A stretch of DNA of 64,000 nt, taken from NCBI GenBank assembly GCA_963969595.1, contig OZ018416.1, forward strand, positions 1,380,065-1,444,064, given 5' to 3'. Below, one piece after another: positions 10,601 to 24,466 of this stretch. How positions within the stretch are numbered: the stretch's first letter is position 1; each line of letters starts with the position of its first letter. Source of the stretch: Neckera pumila (taxonomy: Eukaryota > Streptophyta > Bryopsida > Hypnales > Neckeraceae). The notes under the pieces were generated by a model. That model ran no database searches. It saw only the letters and a program-made list of their open reading frames with translations, and had not been told where the DNA came from. The position numbers were made by a program, and so were the translations under genes.

Positions 10601-13170
10601 AGTAAATTTCCTGTAATCCGTGTTTGAACATTTGGAATTGCCTGATTGTGAAGTTCGAATTAGCATACAGTCCGAAGGCATCCTTCACTCTGTGTCTAGG
10701 GCCTGTGACTCATGTGGTACAATCAAATGGCACCAATTGGTGCCAATTTTCTGCAGATTTTAAAACTTATGAGGATGCCGTGATTTTGATAATCGGGAGA
10801 TAGCAGTCAAGAGCTCTGTAAGACTGAGGCGATGGAAAGGACAATTTTGCGTTGCTCCCAGTGTGGAGCAACAAAGAGATTATACAGGGGCTCAAGTGGA
10901 GAGCAAAACGACCTCACAACATAGGAGTAGAAGCATCAAAAATATTGAGAGTAGTGCATGTTGTGTCACATTTTGGACATAGTGGCCACTTTTTTTAAAC
11001 AAGTAGAAATTTTAGTTGAATCAATGTTGATAAAAGTAGAAATTGAAACTATGTTGACACAATATGCTTTGCAACAATGATATTTAATCAATGTTAATGA
11101 AAAGAGAAATTGAAGTTTTGTTGACAAAGTACATTGCAACAATAATGCATCAATATTAATTTAATATTCATTGATAACAATTTATTTTTCAGTACTTTTG
11201 TAACGTCATTTTAACCTCATTTGAAACAATTACTTGGTTCAAAATCACCACAAAGTATTTAGTGTTGCAATACCATATTGAAAGGATGTCAATAGAGTAA
11301 CAAAACAACAGTACGACAACACTAATTCCATTGGACAGTTTTCTTAACATTGAAACAATTTCAAAACAACGAGGGGGGAATTTGAGATGTGGTTTCTGAC
11401 TACATTGGATTCTGAACGGAGATCCTCAGAGCTATGAATGCACAAGTCTTTTTACTGCAGTCTGTTTTGTACTCTAGCCACACAATACCATTTTGTATTC
11501 TTGCTGCAAATATTCTTCCATCAAAGCAAGAGTTGTTGTTTTGTGGGTTATTGTTGCTTATAGAAAAAACCATTCTGTAGCAAAAGATAATGCTGGGGAC
11601 AGGGAAATGCTTCAAATATGGCAGCCTCACAGTCACAGTCTTCGTCAAGCAGTCAAGTTTTGATGTTAATTCTTGTTGCATGGACTTTATAGCAATGTTC
11701 TTTCTAAGTTTTTCCTTGTAATCACAATAACAAGTGAGTGTGGGTTGAAGATACAGATATATGTTGCATCCTCATTAACATGTCAATGTGTTGTTGTGTT
11801 TTGGGAATGGGCACACATGAGGCCTACATCCTCTCAAAAACATTTAGAGCTTCTTGAACAAGAGTTTTTTTTGTACACATTCAATTAGTCCTTATTGGAA
11901 GAGTTTGCATGGGATAGGGAGTTTTTAACAAAAAAATCTGGCTTTTTATTGTGAAACCCCACTATATCACTTCTTGAGCTTTCACATATATTTTCTAAGG
12001 GTACATGTTGCTTACCCGTGGAAGGTTGTCGTAGTCACTAAGTTGTCTAATGTATGACAAAGAATCTTTCTATGTAGAATAGAAGTGCAAATATTCATCC
12101 TTGTAATTTTGTCTTGCATAAAAATTTGACCTCCAATGAATGCTCTCGAGTTTTTTAAGTTGTATATTTAATTATCTCACGTATGTTTTTGGCTACTATA
12201 TCATAATCCAACTCTTGGAAAAAATTTGTGTTTAAAATATGAGATGCTTAATACTAGGATTTTTTTGAAAAAAATGGTCTAAGATACAAAAATACAATTG
12301 AAAAGATAGGAGCAAATCAATGTTATTTTTCAAGAGACGTACTACAAAGGGTCGTTTTTTTGTTTTTTTGTTTAGAGTTTGATAATGTTTTGTTTTGTTT
12401 TGTTTTTTATTTTATAAATACTTTGACTTTTCATTTTTAGAAAGAAGCAGGTCATTTATTTATTTATTTAAAAGTAGAGGTGTAGGGTCAAAGGAGATTT
12501 TATTTTTTGCTCACTTTTTTTAGAGGCCATCATTGCAAGCTTGATGTCTGGTGGTTATCATTTGTTTGGCATAGAGAAGGTTGGTTCAATAACCAAAGGA
12601 GTTCAAAAGGATCAATAAAAAGGCTTTGGAATTGAAAGGACGGCTTAGTGATCAAAATGGCACTTGAATTCATCAAAATTGGCAAATAAATGACATTTTT
12701 TGGACCCCAATGAATTGATGTCTTCATGTGGACAAGTAGTTATATTAGAAGACATGCATGGCAAACACTTGCAAAATGATTTGAAAATTTAGTAGAGAAT
12801 GAAGAGTCATAAATGTTATAGAATAGGAATTGACTCTTCTGGAATTATCATAAATTAATGTTGTATGACTTCTATAGAATGATACATATACAACCATTTT
12901 CAAAAAAAAAAAAATTCATACATGAAAAATATAATTTTATTTTGTAACATATCCAAGTTCATCCCGTAATTTCAAAGTCACAATTAATTGAAGGAGTGCT
13001 TCAAAGAATAAGTTGTTTTACTTTTGTGTTCATGTATACATGCATCTCATGATTTTATAACTGAAAAAAACATTGCCCCCCTCCTATTCTTCAAAATGTC
13101 ACTTTTTAGTGGTGTTAAAGCTAAGTGCAATGTCATACCCCTCGAGTGTAAAATTGTCTAATTTAATGTA
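10601..13170. other. AT-rich intergenic DNA, no gene seen
   Basis: Contains a degenerate doubled unit of about 75 bp at about 11030-11160 (GAAATTGAAACTATGTTGAC against GAAATTGAAGTTTTGTTGAC) and thymine-rich low-complexity runs around 12350-12480. Open frames of 65-93 codons at 11400-11888 and 12530-12727 match nothing I recognise. Confidence 0.4.
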
Positions 13171-14084
13171 TTAATCCCTAAAGGCCCAAGTGTCCGTTCA
13201 ACGGACAAGTGGGATTTCGGGCAGGTACCTACGGCTGAAATTTTGTCCTAATTTTTTGAAACTTTTTTTGGAGGTAGAAAAGCTGATTAGCTTCATGGGA
13301 ATATAATTTTTTCACAATTGGTGCCTGGGAACAAAAGTTATGACCAAATAAGCTCAAAACAGGGGAGAGCGGGCAGCAAAAATAATTTTATTTTTTTTTG
13401 AATTTTTTTTCCCATAGATTATATTTTTGTCTATCTAGAAAGCTTTGATTCATTTCATTTGGATTTGTTATAAGAAAGTTATGGACATTCTTGTTCTTTG
13501 GGCAGTTAGAGCATCTTTTTGAAAAAAATAACTTGTAGGACTCATTTTTTAATGAAATTTTTCAAATTTTTCAATTTTTTTTTTTGGCATGGTTTAGTTT
13601 ACTTGCTAGAACAATCTGACCATTGGAATTAGTGCATTTTAATTCCATCTAAAATATATGAATATTTTAGATTTTCCTTCTATCTTGTACTTAATTCTAC
13701 TTAACAATTTTTTTAATAATGAAAATTAAGTTTTTTTGAATTTTTTTTTTTTCCTAGACTCTCAACTCAGTTCTCTACTATAAAGATTTAAAGCTCAAAA
13801 CGCTGTAGTGCAAAAATTTTAAGTTAAAAATGTTTAAAGTCAAAAAATCTGGTCCCGCAATGTGCTGAAAATCTTGTTTTTTCCACTTTAAACGCAGATA
13901 TCTTGCAATCTGTGTGGTCAAAAACTCTGAATTTTTTTCCACACATTCTCATACTAGTTAGCTGTAAGATCCAACGGTTAGATGTGCAAAAAATACATTT
14001 TTAATTTTTTTCACTCTTTGCTAAAAAAATGGCAGTTTTGGGTGTTTTTTGGCAGAAAAAAGGCCTTGGGCCTTTAGGGGTTAA
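13171..14084 (+). mobile_element. TTAA-family element, type A (914 bp)
   Basis: TTAA at both borders (13171-13174, 14081-14084). The left end hairpin is here written GTCCGTTCAACGGAC, a changed stem that still pairs. The right end is GGCCTTGGGCCTTTAGGGG. Full length with no inserted DNA and no coding frame. Confidence 0.93.
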
Positions 14085-14454
14085 GTTGTTCACTTCAATC
14101 GCAAATATCTTACCTTCTATGTAGTCAAAGTTTCTAAAATTCTTCCAGACACTCTTATTATATACTATTGTAGCTAGAGATCACCTACAATAAAGACTAT
14201 AGGTTTTGTTTTATTTTGGGGTGGACACTTTGGAACTTTAGGCACCCAAATTTTTTTGGAAGGTGGCATTTTAGACATCCAAATTTTTTAGAGAATATAT
14301 AGTATTTTGACACCCAAAAATTCAAGGAAAGCGGCCTCCAAAATTTTTAGGAAGGTGTCAAATTTATACCTTACTCTAGTTGATCACTTATGTAATAAAC
14401 GGAAGTTTAAATGAATATAATTGAATAAAAGTTCATTGTCCACCCCAGATTATT

Positions 14455-14853
14455 CAATGTAGAACTTCATACCTCATTTTGGCATAGTAGAATAACTTAT
14501 TTCAAAATGCTTTGAACAAAAATTAGTTGGAAAATCAATCTAAATTTCATCTACCAAAACCCGTTTGTGATTTTGAGCCTCCAAAAAAATGTTATGGACA
14601 AAATTCAGAGAAGTTGTTCAAAAAAGTCAAAGAAAATATCCCTTCCAACCCCTCTATGAATTTTGTCTATAACTTTTGATTGGAGACTTAAAATCACAAA
14701 TGGGTTTTTGGTATTGAAATTTAGATTGATTTTCCAACTTTTTTTTATTCAAAGCATTTTGGAAAAGTTATTCTACTTTGCCAAAGTGGGGTCTAAAGTT
14801 CTACATTGAACACAATTCTTGTTTTTGACTTAATTAGGTATGAGCGGTTGAAC
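14455..14853. mobile_element. Fold-back element, family C, diverged copy
   Basis: A palindrome centred near 14630: CAATGTAGAACTT at the left returns as AAGTTCTACATTG at the right, and CAAAATGCTTTGAA as TTCAAAGCATTTTGG. The sequence aligns with the element at 4582-5138 (phrase GCATAGTAGAATAACTT against GCATAGTCGGATAACTT). The arms are more diverged than in that copy and the tips cannot be placed exactly. Confidence 0.65.
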
Positions 14854-14875
14854 TTCTACTATACATCTTTATTCA

Positions 14876-16875
14876 CTTGCAACAAAAGTGACCTTTGAAT
14901 CTATGTAAAGTGGTTGCTAAATAATTTCAAATCTTTTTATTTTAATGCCAAATTTTTTTTAAATGATATTTTGAAGTGTTAAAGTTGATTTTGGCTTTAA
15001 TTCATTATTCGGAAAATATGAGTGTTTGATTTTAGAAAGAATCATAACAAACAAATCAAATATCCACATTGATATGTTGATTTGCTCTCAACATGTATGT
15101 AGCAAAAATCAATAAATGTAAAAATACTCTACATGTGGTAGCCCTTCATAGCTAAGTTAATGTCTAAACTACTTTACCTATGCATCTCCAAAGTCTATGG
15201 ACTCTATTGGAAAATTTGTCATTGCACTCTCTCATTTGTACTTCTAAATTTCATTGGAAGCTATGCTAGCTTGAATTGTAAGAATAGCACAACATGCCAC
15301 AGTTTGGTCGTGTGAGGATATCTTCTAATATAATCAATATTAGAATAATAAAAAATTCAAGCTTGGTGCATTTTCAAGCCCCGCAAAAAAAATGAATGGT
15401 TTCTTCATGCTTCAAAGCTTTAATTTTAAATCTTGTTTATAAATAAAATTGATCATACATGTACAAACGTTCAATAAATTTTGAAGTCATAATCAAGAAT
15501 TTTTATAGAAATTGTTGGATTGTCAATAAAAGAGATTGAGCTAATCAAATAGCTTTGCAACATTGAAAATCTTTAAATGCAAAAATTTCTCTTTCAACAA
15601 AGGGTCATTGCAAGAAAGAGTGGTACTAGAACATTGTCACAAAGGATGTGCGGAAGCTTCCTTTTGCGATAACTTTTGAAGCACAACTTGCATTTATTGA
15701 AGATACTTGTCTTAAGGATAATCATATCTCATATTTTTCAAAAAGGATTAGAAATAATACTATATTTAAAAAACAATTAACTTAACATGTCACGTTTTGA
15801 GTTTTAGGGATTTTGAGTATTATGGGAATCCCCAAATTTAATGATTTAGAGCTGAAATTTCTATGGTCTATTTGCATAGTAGGAAACTAAGAACTCAATC
15901 ATGTTTCTACCAAGGGAAACTTAAAAATATTTTATTTTATGTCATCTACATCCATGCAAAGAGTGCTCCCTTGCATGCGCAATTTGGAACATTTAAGATG
16001 GTTTCAAGATCAATTTTTAAGTCAAATCTCTTCACCATAAAGAATTTCCAATTGTTCTATTTTTCATTTCTTGAAAAATTATTTTCCTATTTTTTACACT
16101 TTAAAACATCAAAGTATGTATTTTCTTCAAAATTTCAGTTCATTCTTTTTTGCAAATAACTTTTGACCTAGATTTGTTTTAGAACTAAAACTTTAGAAAC
16201 ATGCTGTTTTTATTATTGTACTAATTATTTTTATTTTATTTTATTTTTAAAAATTATATGCAAAAGCTCATGAGTATTAGAATACTAGCCAAAAACATCC
16301 AAAGTGGAATAAATACGGACACTTTTTCTTGCAGCGACACAATGTTAATCCCGCTAAATGCCCAATTAGCCATTTTATGGTCAATGTCCAACTTTAAGGG
16401 ATTTTTGAATCCCTCCAAAATACTTTTTTTGAAAATTCATATTTTCCTCATGTAGTTCTTCAAGTTGTCTTTCTATAATTGATATAAACTTTTGATTTGG
16501 GAAAAAACTCTTCCTTGGGTGATTTTTCAAAGCCAAATACTCCAAGAAATGTGGGTTATTTTGGGAGAAAAAATTAGCCAATCAAAGGCCATTCCAATAA
16601 AAAAATATTCCATTTGTATATAAGTAGGCAAAGGGCTCATTGGTTGGAGCATATTATTGATGGACACAATCAAGTGAAATATTTTTTTTTCCAATGTACT
16701 TCATTTGATTGCAAGGCTTTGAAAACAATCTTCTAATGCTCCAATCCTTGTAAAAATTGGCACGTATATTTTAACTATTCAATATTGCATTTAGTCAAAA
16801 AAAGGAAAATCTTTCTTTTGTAAAAATTTGAGATATGATCCCAAGAATCATTCTGCCCAGGAAACTTCAATTAAC
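14876..16875. other. AT-rich intergenic DNA, no gene seen
   Basis: Two kilobases without recognisable genes, transposon ends or tandem repeats. Frames of 65-98 codons at 15863-16581 are rich in Phe, Lys and Ile, as expected from translated AT-rich spacer. Confidence 0.4.
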
Positions 16876-17797
16876 TTACCCCTAAAGTCCCATTGTCCCC
16901 TTAGGGGACAAAATGGATTTTGGGCAGGCTACGGCTTCAATATTCATCATTTATTTTTGAAACTTTTTGTGAAGATAGAAAAACACATTAGCTTTATGGG
17001 AATCTAATTTTTATTTCAATCAGTGCCCGGGAGCAAAAGTTATGGCACAAAAGGTCCTTATTTTTGGTACAGCGGGCAGAAATCTTCTCACACAAATTTT
17101 TTTTTAAATAATTTTTAAAATAATTTTCTCATAGATTGTATTTTTATCTATATGGGGAGCTTTGGTTCATTCCATTTGGATTTGTTATGTGAAAGTTATG
17201 GACAATCTTATTTTTGGGGCAATGAGAGCATTTTCTTGAAAATTAACTTGTAGGATTCATTTTTGAATGTAATTTTCACAATTTTGCAAAAAAATTTGTT
17301 TGAAAAGGCTAAGTTTGCTTGCTAAAACAATCTCACCATTGGAATTATGGTGTTGTAATCCCATCTTAGAGCTATTGACAATATAGTGTTTTTTTTCAAT
17401 TTTGGACCTACTTCTACTTTACAATTTATTAAAGGATGAAAATCAAGTGTATTTTTTTGGAATTTTCTTTCTTAGATTTTCAACTCAATTATTCAACATA
17501 AAAAAAATTAAATTCAAAGTTTGTAGTGCAAATTGTTTTTACAAATGGCAGTCAAAGTCATCTAAAATTGCAAGTCAGTGTTCAAAAAATCAAAATTTTC
17601 CAACTTTGAATGCTAATATCTTCTAATCTGTACGGTCAAACTTTATGAAATTTTTACCACATGATCTAAGATATGTTAAGTACAAGATCCTATGGTTATA
17701 TTCTAAAGAAAAATTCTCTTTTCTTAGATGAACGCAACAGAACTGACATTTTTGAGTTGTTTTTGGCAGAAAAATGCCTTGGAACTTTAGGGGTTAA
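16876..17797 (+). mobile_element. TTAA-family element, type A' (922 bp)
   Basis: Left border reads TTACCCC, one A short of the family form; the right border TTAA is intact (17794-17797). It belongs to the A' subtype, with AAAGTCCCATTGTCCCC at the left and GGAACTTTAGGGG at the right. Near the right end it contains ATATGTTAAGTACAAG; the same site in the copy at 24467 received a nested element. Confidence 0.9.
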
Positions 17798-18192
17798 AAA
17801 AATCTCAATATCCATAGGGTCAAAGTCTTTGAAAATTAAAATATAGACTAATGTGATGGTTGAATTGTAACTAAGAGCATATGGTTCATGGTTAGAATCT
17901 TTCAAAAAATTATTATAAAAGAATAGTACTTTATTTTAGAAATAATAGTTTGGAGTGATTTTGGAGGAGGAGACTCCCTAGGCATTTAGATGTTAAATAG
18001 CATGACTAGTCACACATGCTAGTGCAATTACCTTCTACCTATGAGCTAAAAATAAATTCTAAAGCCCCAAAGGAAGAGAGCATCTGGTGTAGGTTTGTCA
18101 ATGCCAAGCTGCAAACCTGTTGCATTGGTTAGATTTGGAAGGGCAAAGCAAGAATTTGCTAGATGGAGCTTGAGCTCCCTTGACTCCTGTAA

Positions 18193-19122
18193 TTAACCCC
18201 TAAAGGACCAAGGCCTTTTTTTTGCCAAAAAAGTCTCAAAACTGCCATTTCTAGAGCAAAGAGTAAAAAAATTAAAAATTGTTTTTTTTGAACATTTAAC
18301 CGTAGAATCTTATACCTAACTAGTATGAGAATGTGTGGAAAAACTTTCAGAATTTTTGACCGAACGAATTGCAAGATATCTGCGCTTGAAGTGAAAAAAA
18401 CAAACTTTTCAGCACATTCCGGGACTAGATCTTTTGACTTTGAACATTTTTAACTTAAATGTTTTGCACTACAGAGTTTTGGGCTTTAAATCTTTCTAGT
18501 AGAGAGCTGAGTTGAGAGTCTAGGGAAAAAAAATGAACTCAAAAAAACTTACTTTTCATTCTTACAAAAAATTGTTAAGTAGAAGTAGGTACAAGATAGA
18601 AGGAAAATCTAAAATATTAATATCATATAGATGGAATTAAAATGCACTAATCATGATGGTGAGATTGTTTTAGCAAAAAAACTAAACCATGTGGAACTTT
18701 TTTTTTGAAAAATTGCAAAAATTGCATTCCAAAATGAATCCTACAAGTTATTTTTTTCAAGAAGATGCTCTAATTGCCCAAAAAACAAGATTGTCCATAA
18801 CTTTCTCATAAAAAAATCCAAATGAAATGAATCAAAGCTTCCCAAATAGAAAAAAATATAATCTATAAGAAAAAAAATAATTTTAAGAAAATAATTTTTT
18901 TGCAAATTTTTTTTGTTGCCCGCTCTCCCCTGTTTTGAGCTTATTTGGGCATAACTTTTTTTCCCGGGCACCAATCAAAAAAAAAATTATATTTTCATGA
19001 AGATTATCAGTTTTCCTATCTCCAAAAAATGTTTCAAAAAATTACAACAAAAATTCAGCCCGTAGGTACCTGCCCGAAATCCCATTTGTCCCCCAAAGGG
19101 ACAATGGTCCTTTAGGGGTTAA
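18193..19122 (-). mobile_element. TTAA-family element, type A (930 bp)
   Basis: Intact TTAA at both borders and an intact 14 bp inverted end (CCCCTAAAGGACCA) on each side. This is one of the best preserved copies and a good reference for the type A sequence. No coding frame. Confidence 0.95.
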
Positions 19123-22100
19123 GTGCCATTTTACACTACATCCCAAGCCCCATTAAATTCTCAAAATTTGATTGGTGGAAAACTAAAAATTGGAACTTAG
19201 GGCTTCACATTACATTCCAAGTCCGAGGTCCCACATCACTCTAAAATGACTAAATGGTAACACTTTTTGGAAGTTTTGGCGCCAACAAAGTAGGGCTTCA
19301 AGGCCAAAGTGGGTCTAGCCAAAATCAAAATCCAACTCGGACTCCAAATCCCAAGAATTTTTTTGAATATAAAATGGATAGAAAAATACTATACAAGGCA
19401 TCCTAGTAGGCTAAATTTCTTCAAATCTATCCAATGCAAATTTGATGCTAAACTTAAAGTGCCCCCAAAATGATTTTTGACTTAACTGCTATACAATATT
19501 ATACAAAGACATATTGGGATTTAGAGTTGAAATTGTGGCCTTCTGACTATGAATCCCAAGTCCCACATTTTATTATTTTTTATGCACCTTCTACAACCCG
19601 AGAAAGTTGAAATTTGGCCTCAGATTGGGACCAAGAAAGTTGGAACTTGCAATCTAGTGTGAAACGCCCTTTAAGGCCTTGACTCTAGCTAAACTTGTCT
19701 AAGACATATGCACTATCTCTAAAACTCTGCCTAGATGCCTCAAGATTTGATATCTACTTCACATTCCCATTGAAAAATTGGTCTTAATGAGCTTAGTTAA
19801 GAAATACATATAAAGGTTGGACAATATGTATCTAGAACACCTACATATTAGAGGAGGTAATTAAAAAATATTCTCTAAATTTTTGAGTTTCACTCTCATT
19901 AGAAGAGATTTGAGAGGACTAAAGGGCCATTTTAGACATGCTCCCTCAACATTGTTTCTTTGGCAGATCGGAAACGTCCACTGTTAGATTTTGAATTTTT
20001 TTTTTGAAAAATCTAAAATGTAAAAAATAGCAAAAAAATGAAAATAAAAATAAAATTTTTAGGTGAATGCCACGTCACGCAACAGCTCCGGGGGTGCTGC
20101 AAGGCTGTTCCCTCGACCTTGGCAGCCTAGAGAACTCATAGCCTTTCAAATGAGCTGAAAAACATCTAATGCATTTTTTGGACTACTCTAATTTTTAGAG
20201 GTGTCATGTGACACTTGAAAAACACCAAATGACACCCATATAGATTTCAAGTGTATGCATTAAATTAGACAAGATTATGATCTAAATAAGCCCTCACATT
20301 AGGGGACATTTGAGGCTTCTAGAAGACTACGAGTTCCTTTGCGTTCCCAGACTGTGGGAACGCAAGGGAAGCAGCTAGCTGATGTAGTCAGCACTGTGCC
20401 ACGTCATTTTTGAAAAAAATAAAAATAAAAATAAATTGCTCATAATGATATTTGGAGAAGAATTTTTTTTTTCTTATTTCTCTTTTTTTTGAAAAAAAAA
20501 TCTGACAGCCCGTACCGGTTGCTCACAGATTTGGGACAGCATTGGGAATGGGCTTGAAACGGTCTTCTAGAGGCCTCAGATGTCCTCTAATTTATTTTGT
20601 GGTTGAATAGGCCTTAACATATCAACATGGGATCCCCTCAAGTATAATGAGGTCATGAGTTATAAATTTAAATCCCAAATATGAACCATAGTCAATGTCC
20701 AAAATGAAGAAATCTAAGATTTCAAGATTTTCAACTATAGAAAAAATTCACCTTTCATTTGATACTTAGTTGGCAATATTCAAAACCTTTGATCTTATTC
20801 AACATATGTCACTACAACATGTAATAAATGCACCAAATTGTATTCAGTTTATTTCACTACAATATAAGATAAATGTAGTGATTCGCCACTTCATTGAAAA
20901 CATTAGAAAAAATTCAGCCCTTGAAAAGGCCACAAGTTTTGCCCCCTCGGTGCTAATGTGGCACTACTGATGCCACGTCATTGCCAGGTCGAATTTTGAT
21001 TTTTTAATATTTTTTAATTTTTTTAATTTTTTTAATTTTTTTAATTTATTTAATTTATTCATTTTGTAATTGCATTGCAGAGGTGTCAAAAATCAAAAAC
21101 TTATTGCTCTTTTTAGGGCTAAATTTTTTGGTAATGATGGACTTCTAAATATTCTTGTCTAAAATTACACTTCTTGAACATGGGAGATGAAGATCTCTTT
21201 TAGAAATATACAAAAGATTTTGACTCTTTAAAATATAAAAAATGTTCATATGGTGTCCAAAGAATCAATGTGTTAAGAGAATTTAATTTTTTTTAATTGC
21301 CAACAAGATCCAATTAGAGATAAGATGGTTTAACCATAGAAACCATTATTAATGCTTGTTTTTGTGTTCTTTGATTTAATTTCCTTGAAGGTGGTTTACA
21401 CTAAACCAAGGAGTCTCTTTTGGATTTACACCAAGTCTATATAAAATTTTGTTTCAATCTTCTAGTCTTGGCTCTCCTACTTTTCATGGTCACATTCTAA
21501 GGACTTATTTTGAGCGTAAATTCACAAAGAAATGATACAAGACTATTAGTTTTTTTTTCATAATGAGTGTAAATTCACAAAGAAATGATACAAGAGTACC
21601 TTGAGGGAATACTTGGCAATATATTCTTCAGTCTATGGATAAAATCATAATATTATTATGTACTGGAAGGATGAGAACAAAATGTTTGTATTTCAATTCT
21701 TTCCTCCCTCCTCCCTTAGAAAAATCAAGAGTTGTTAATCTCAGTTCAAGAAAAATCCCTTTCTTCCAAATGCCGTCGATCTTCTGAAAAAACCAAAGCC
21801 GTTGATGCTTGTGGAATAGACGATCTTGGCAATCCAAATTTTGATATTGAATACAAATACTCCATATAAAATATCGATACAATTTTAGGATATGGATATG
21901 GATACGCTTTCAAAATACTAATATAAAATATGGGTATGGATACACTTATAGATGATGGATACAAAAGACATACATATTCACAAGAAAAAAAATACTATAT
22001 ATCCCATATGGTTTGCAAGTTTTAGAGGTTCCCCAACATACAAATATGGGCAATTAGGATGGATTTTACAAGTTGAATTCATGAACTCATTTCACACAAG

Positions 22101-22375
22101 GGGATTGTTCAAAGTTTTGTTCAAAACTTTAACCAGTAGGAAAGTTACAAGTGTACCCCTTTTAGAATTTTTGTAAAAAACTCAACAACCAATGGAATAA
22201 TGCCATGTGTACCCCTTTTGGAAATCATGTGTGATTTTCTCTGAAATTGACACTTTTGTCACTATTAATACAAATACTTGGGATGGTGTACCATCTTTTA
22301 GATGAAATCATGAATTTTCATTCATACAATTATACATATTCCTTCTATATTTATAGATGTTGATAGCTTTGTGAA
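19123..22375. other. Degraded intergenic DNA, no gene seen
   Basis: Contains a GC-richer patch at about 20065-20400, including GGGAACGCAAGGGAAGC and two GCCACGTCA motifs, and an (TTTTTAA)n low-complexity tract at 21000-21060. A GCCACGTCATTGCCAGGTCG motif also occurs at 20972. These may be remnants of an element, but I find no clear ends. Short frames at 21628-22176 match nothing known. Confidence 0.4.
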
Positions 22376-23305
22376 TTAACCCCTACAGGACCATTGTCCC
22401 TTCGGGGGACAAATGCGTTTTCGGGCAGGTACCTACGGGCTGAAATTTTCTTCTGATTTTTTGAAACTTTTTTTGGAGGTAGGAGATCTGATTAGCTTCA
22501 TGGGAATATAATTTTTTTTCACAATTGGTGCTCGGGAACAAAAGTTATGACCAAATAAGCTCAAAACAAGGGACGGCGGGCAGCAAAAAAAAATTGCATT
22601 TTTTTTTTTTTTTTTGAGTATTTTATTTCTCATAGATTATATTTTTGTCTATCTAGAAAGCTTTGATTCATTTCATTTGGACTTTGTATGAGAAAGTTAT
22701 GGACATTCTTGTTTTTCGGGCAGTTAGAGAATCTTTTTGAAAAAAATAACTTGTAGGATTCATTTCTGAATGCAATTTTTCAAATTTTTCAAATTCTATT
22801 TTTTTTCATGGTTTAGTTTACTTGCTAGAACAATCTCACCATTGGAATTAGTGCATTTTAATCCCACCTAAAATATATGAATATTTTAGATTTTCCTTCT
22901 ATCTCGTACCTACTTCTACTTAACAATTTTTCTAATAATGAAAATTAAGGTTTTTTTTTGTTTTTTTTTTGGGCTAGATTCTCAACTCAATTCTCTAGTG
23001 TAAACATTAAAAGCTCAAAACTCTGTAGTGCAAAAAAATAAAGTTAAAAATGTTCAAAGTCAAAAAATCTAATCCCACAATGTGCTCAAAAGCTTGGTTT
23101 CTCCACTTTAAACGTATATATCTTGCAATCTGTGCGGTCAAAAATTCTGAAACTTTTTCCACACACTCTCATACTAGTTAGGTGTAAGATCCTATGGTGA
23201 GATGTGGGAAAAAAACATTTTTCAATTTTTTTTACTTTTTGCTATAGAAGTGGCAGTTTTGAGTGTTTTTTGGCAGAAAAAGGGCCTCAGTCCTTTAGGG
23301 GTTAA
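22376..23305 (+). mobile_element. TTAA-family element, type A (930 bp)
   Basis: Intact TTAA borders. The end hairpin GTCCCTTCGGGGGAC is well preserved at 22396-22410. The right end is CAGTCCTTTAGGGG, where most type A copies have GGGCC. It lies 0.4 kb left of the GC-rich patch at 23696. Confidence 0.95.
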
Positions 23306-23695
23306 TGAAGATTCCTTTCTATTCTATCCAATAATAAATGAAGCAAGAATTGTGATAAACCTTGTCCTAGATAAACAACACTATTAATTTTTTGACCAAT
23401 CAGACCCCACATCCCACTCCTACCAATCCAAACCATATTGTGCAATGTAAATGCAACTGTAGATAGGATTTGGACGCTGGGATTCTGAAACTAGAGTCAA
23501 TGCCATAGACTTTGTCTAGAAGACACAACCAATAAAAAAAAACTGTCAATCCCATCAAGCAAAATGGGTGCTATCAAACTCTTACTTTAGTCGTCTTTGT
23601 ATAAACGTGTAAATCACTCACACCGTAGTTTGAAAGTGAAACAAAGCACCTACAATCAATGATCATCAATAGTGTGAGATATTTGTTGGAAATTG

Positions 23696-24200
23696 TCACT
23701 TCATAAAGGTCATACCATAATCAAAGGAGTTTGATTGCACATCTAATGCCCCATGGAGTGTGGAGGAGGCCAGAAAGTACTGCCCTTGCACAGGCCTCCT
23801 ACAAAAGTGATCTTCAGGAGCAGTGTTTTTTTTTTGGACAAGTGTCGCCAGAAGCCTCCAAACCACTGGAGCAAATTTGGAGGGAGGGCGTCCGACAGGC
23901 TGAAACAGTCTGACAAGTGCGAAATTTTGCCAAAAAAAACACACTGTTCAGGAGCAGTGCCGTGGAGCACCCAGTTGATACTTTGGGGATGCCCTTGGGC
24001 CCAGACGATGGGCATCAATTGGAATCTGCGGGATTTGGGGGCCTTGCATGTCCAATATTCAAAGGAACTGGGGATGAGGTCTTCTGACCATGTCCTTGGG
24101 CTGGCCAAGAGAAGTGTGGCAGACGCAAGAAAGCGTGAACTGGACACACGCCACCCAGAAAGAAAAAATTGTCATGCTCGAGCCTCGAGATGGTGACTTA
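23696..24200. other. GC-rich patch with overlapping open frames
   Basis: About 500 bases of markedly higher GC inside AT-rich DNA, with overlapping frames of 147 codons (+, 23753-24196) and 134 codons (-, 23743-24147). The string TTCAGGAGCAGTG occurs twice (near 23814 and 23948). I recognise neither translation. It may be a fragment of a retroelement or a captured gene piece; no flanking duplication was found. Confidence 0.3.
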
Positions 24201-24466
24201 AAAACTCAATGGTCACCCCATTTTGTTGGATGTGACTAAGGGAGCCGACCCATTGTTGACCATTTAAGCAATTACATGAATCTGTAGGGTGGGGTTCTTC
24301 AAGGGAGGAATTTTCCCATGTGTAGAAATTGAGTTAACACCTAAAGGACCAGCATGCGTGTTTTGACATTATAGAAATTTCGGGCAGGTGCCTGTGACTA
24401 GAGGTTTAAATATTTTGGGCTGAAATTTTAATAGAACTTAGGGATGAGGATTATCTTTCATGTGCA

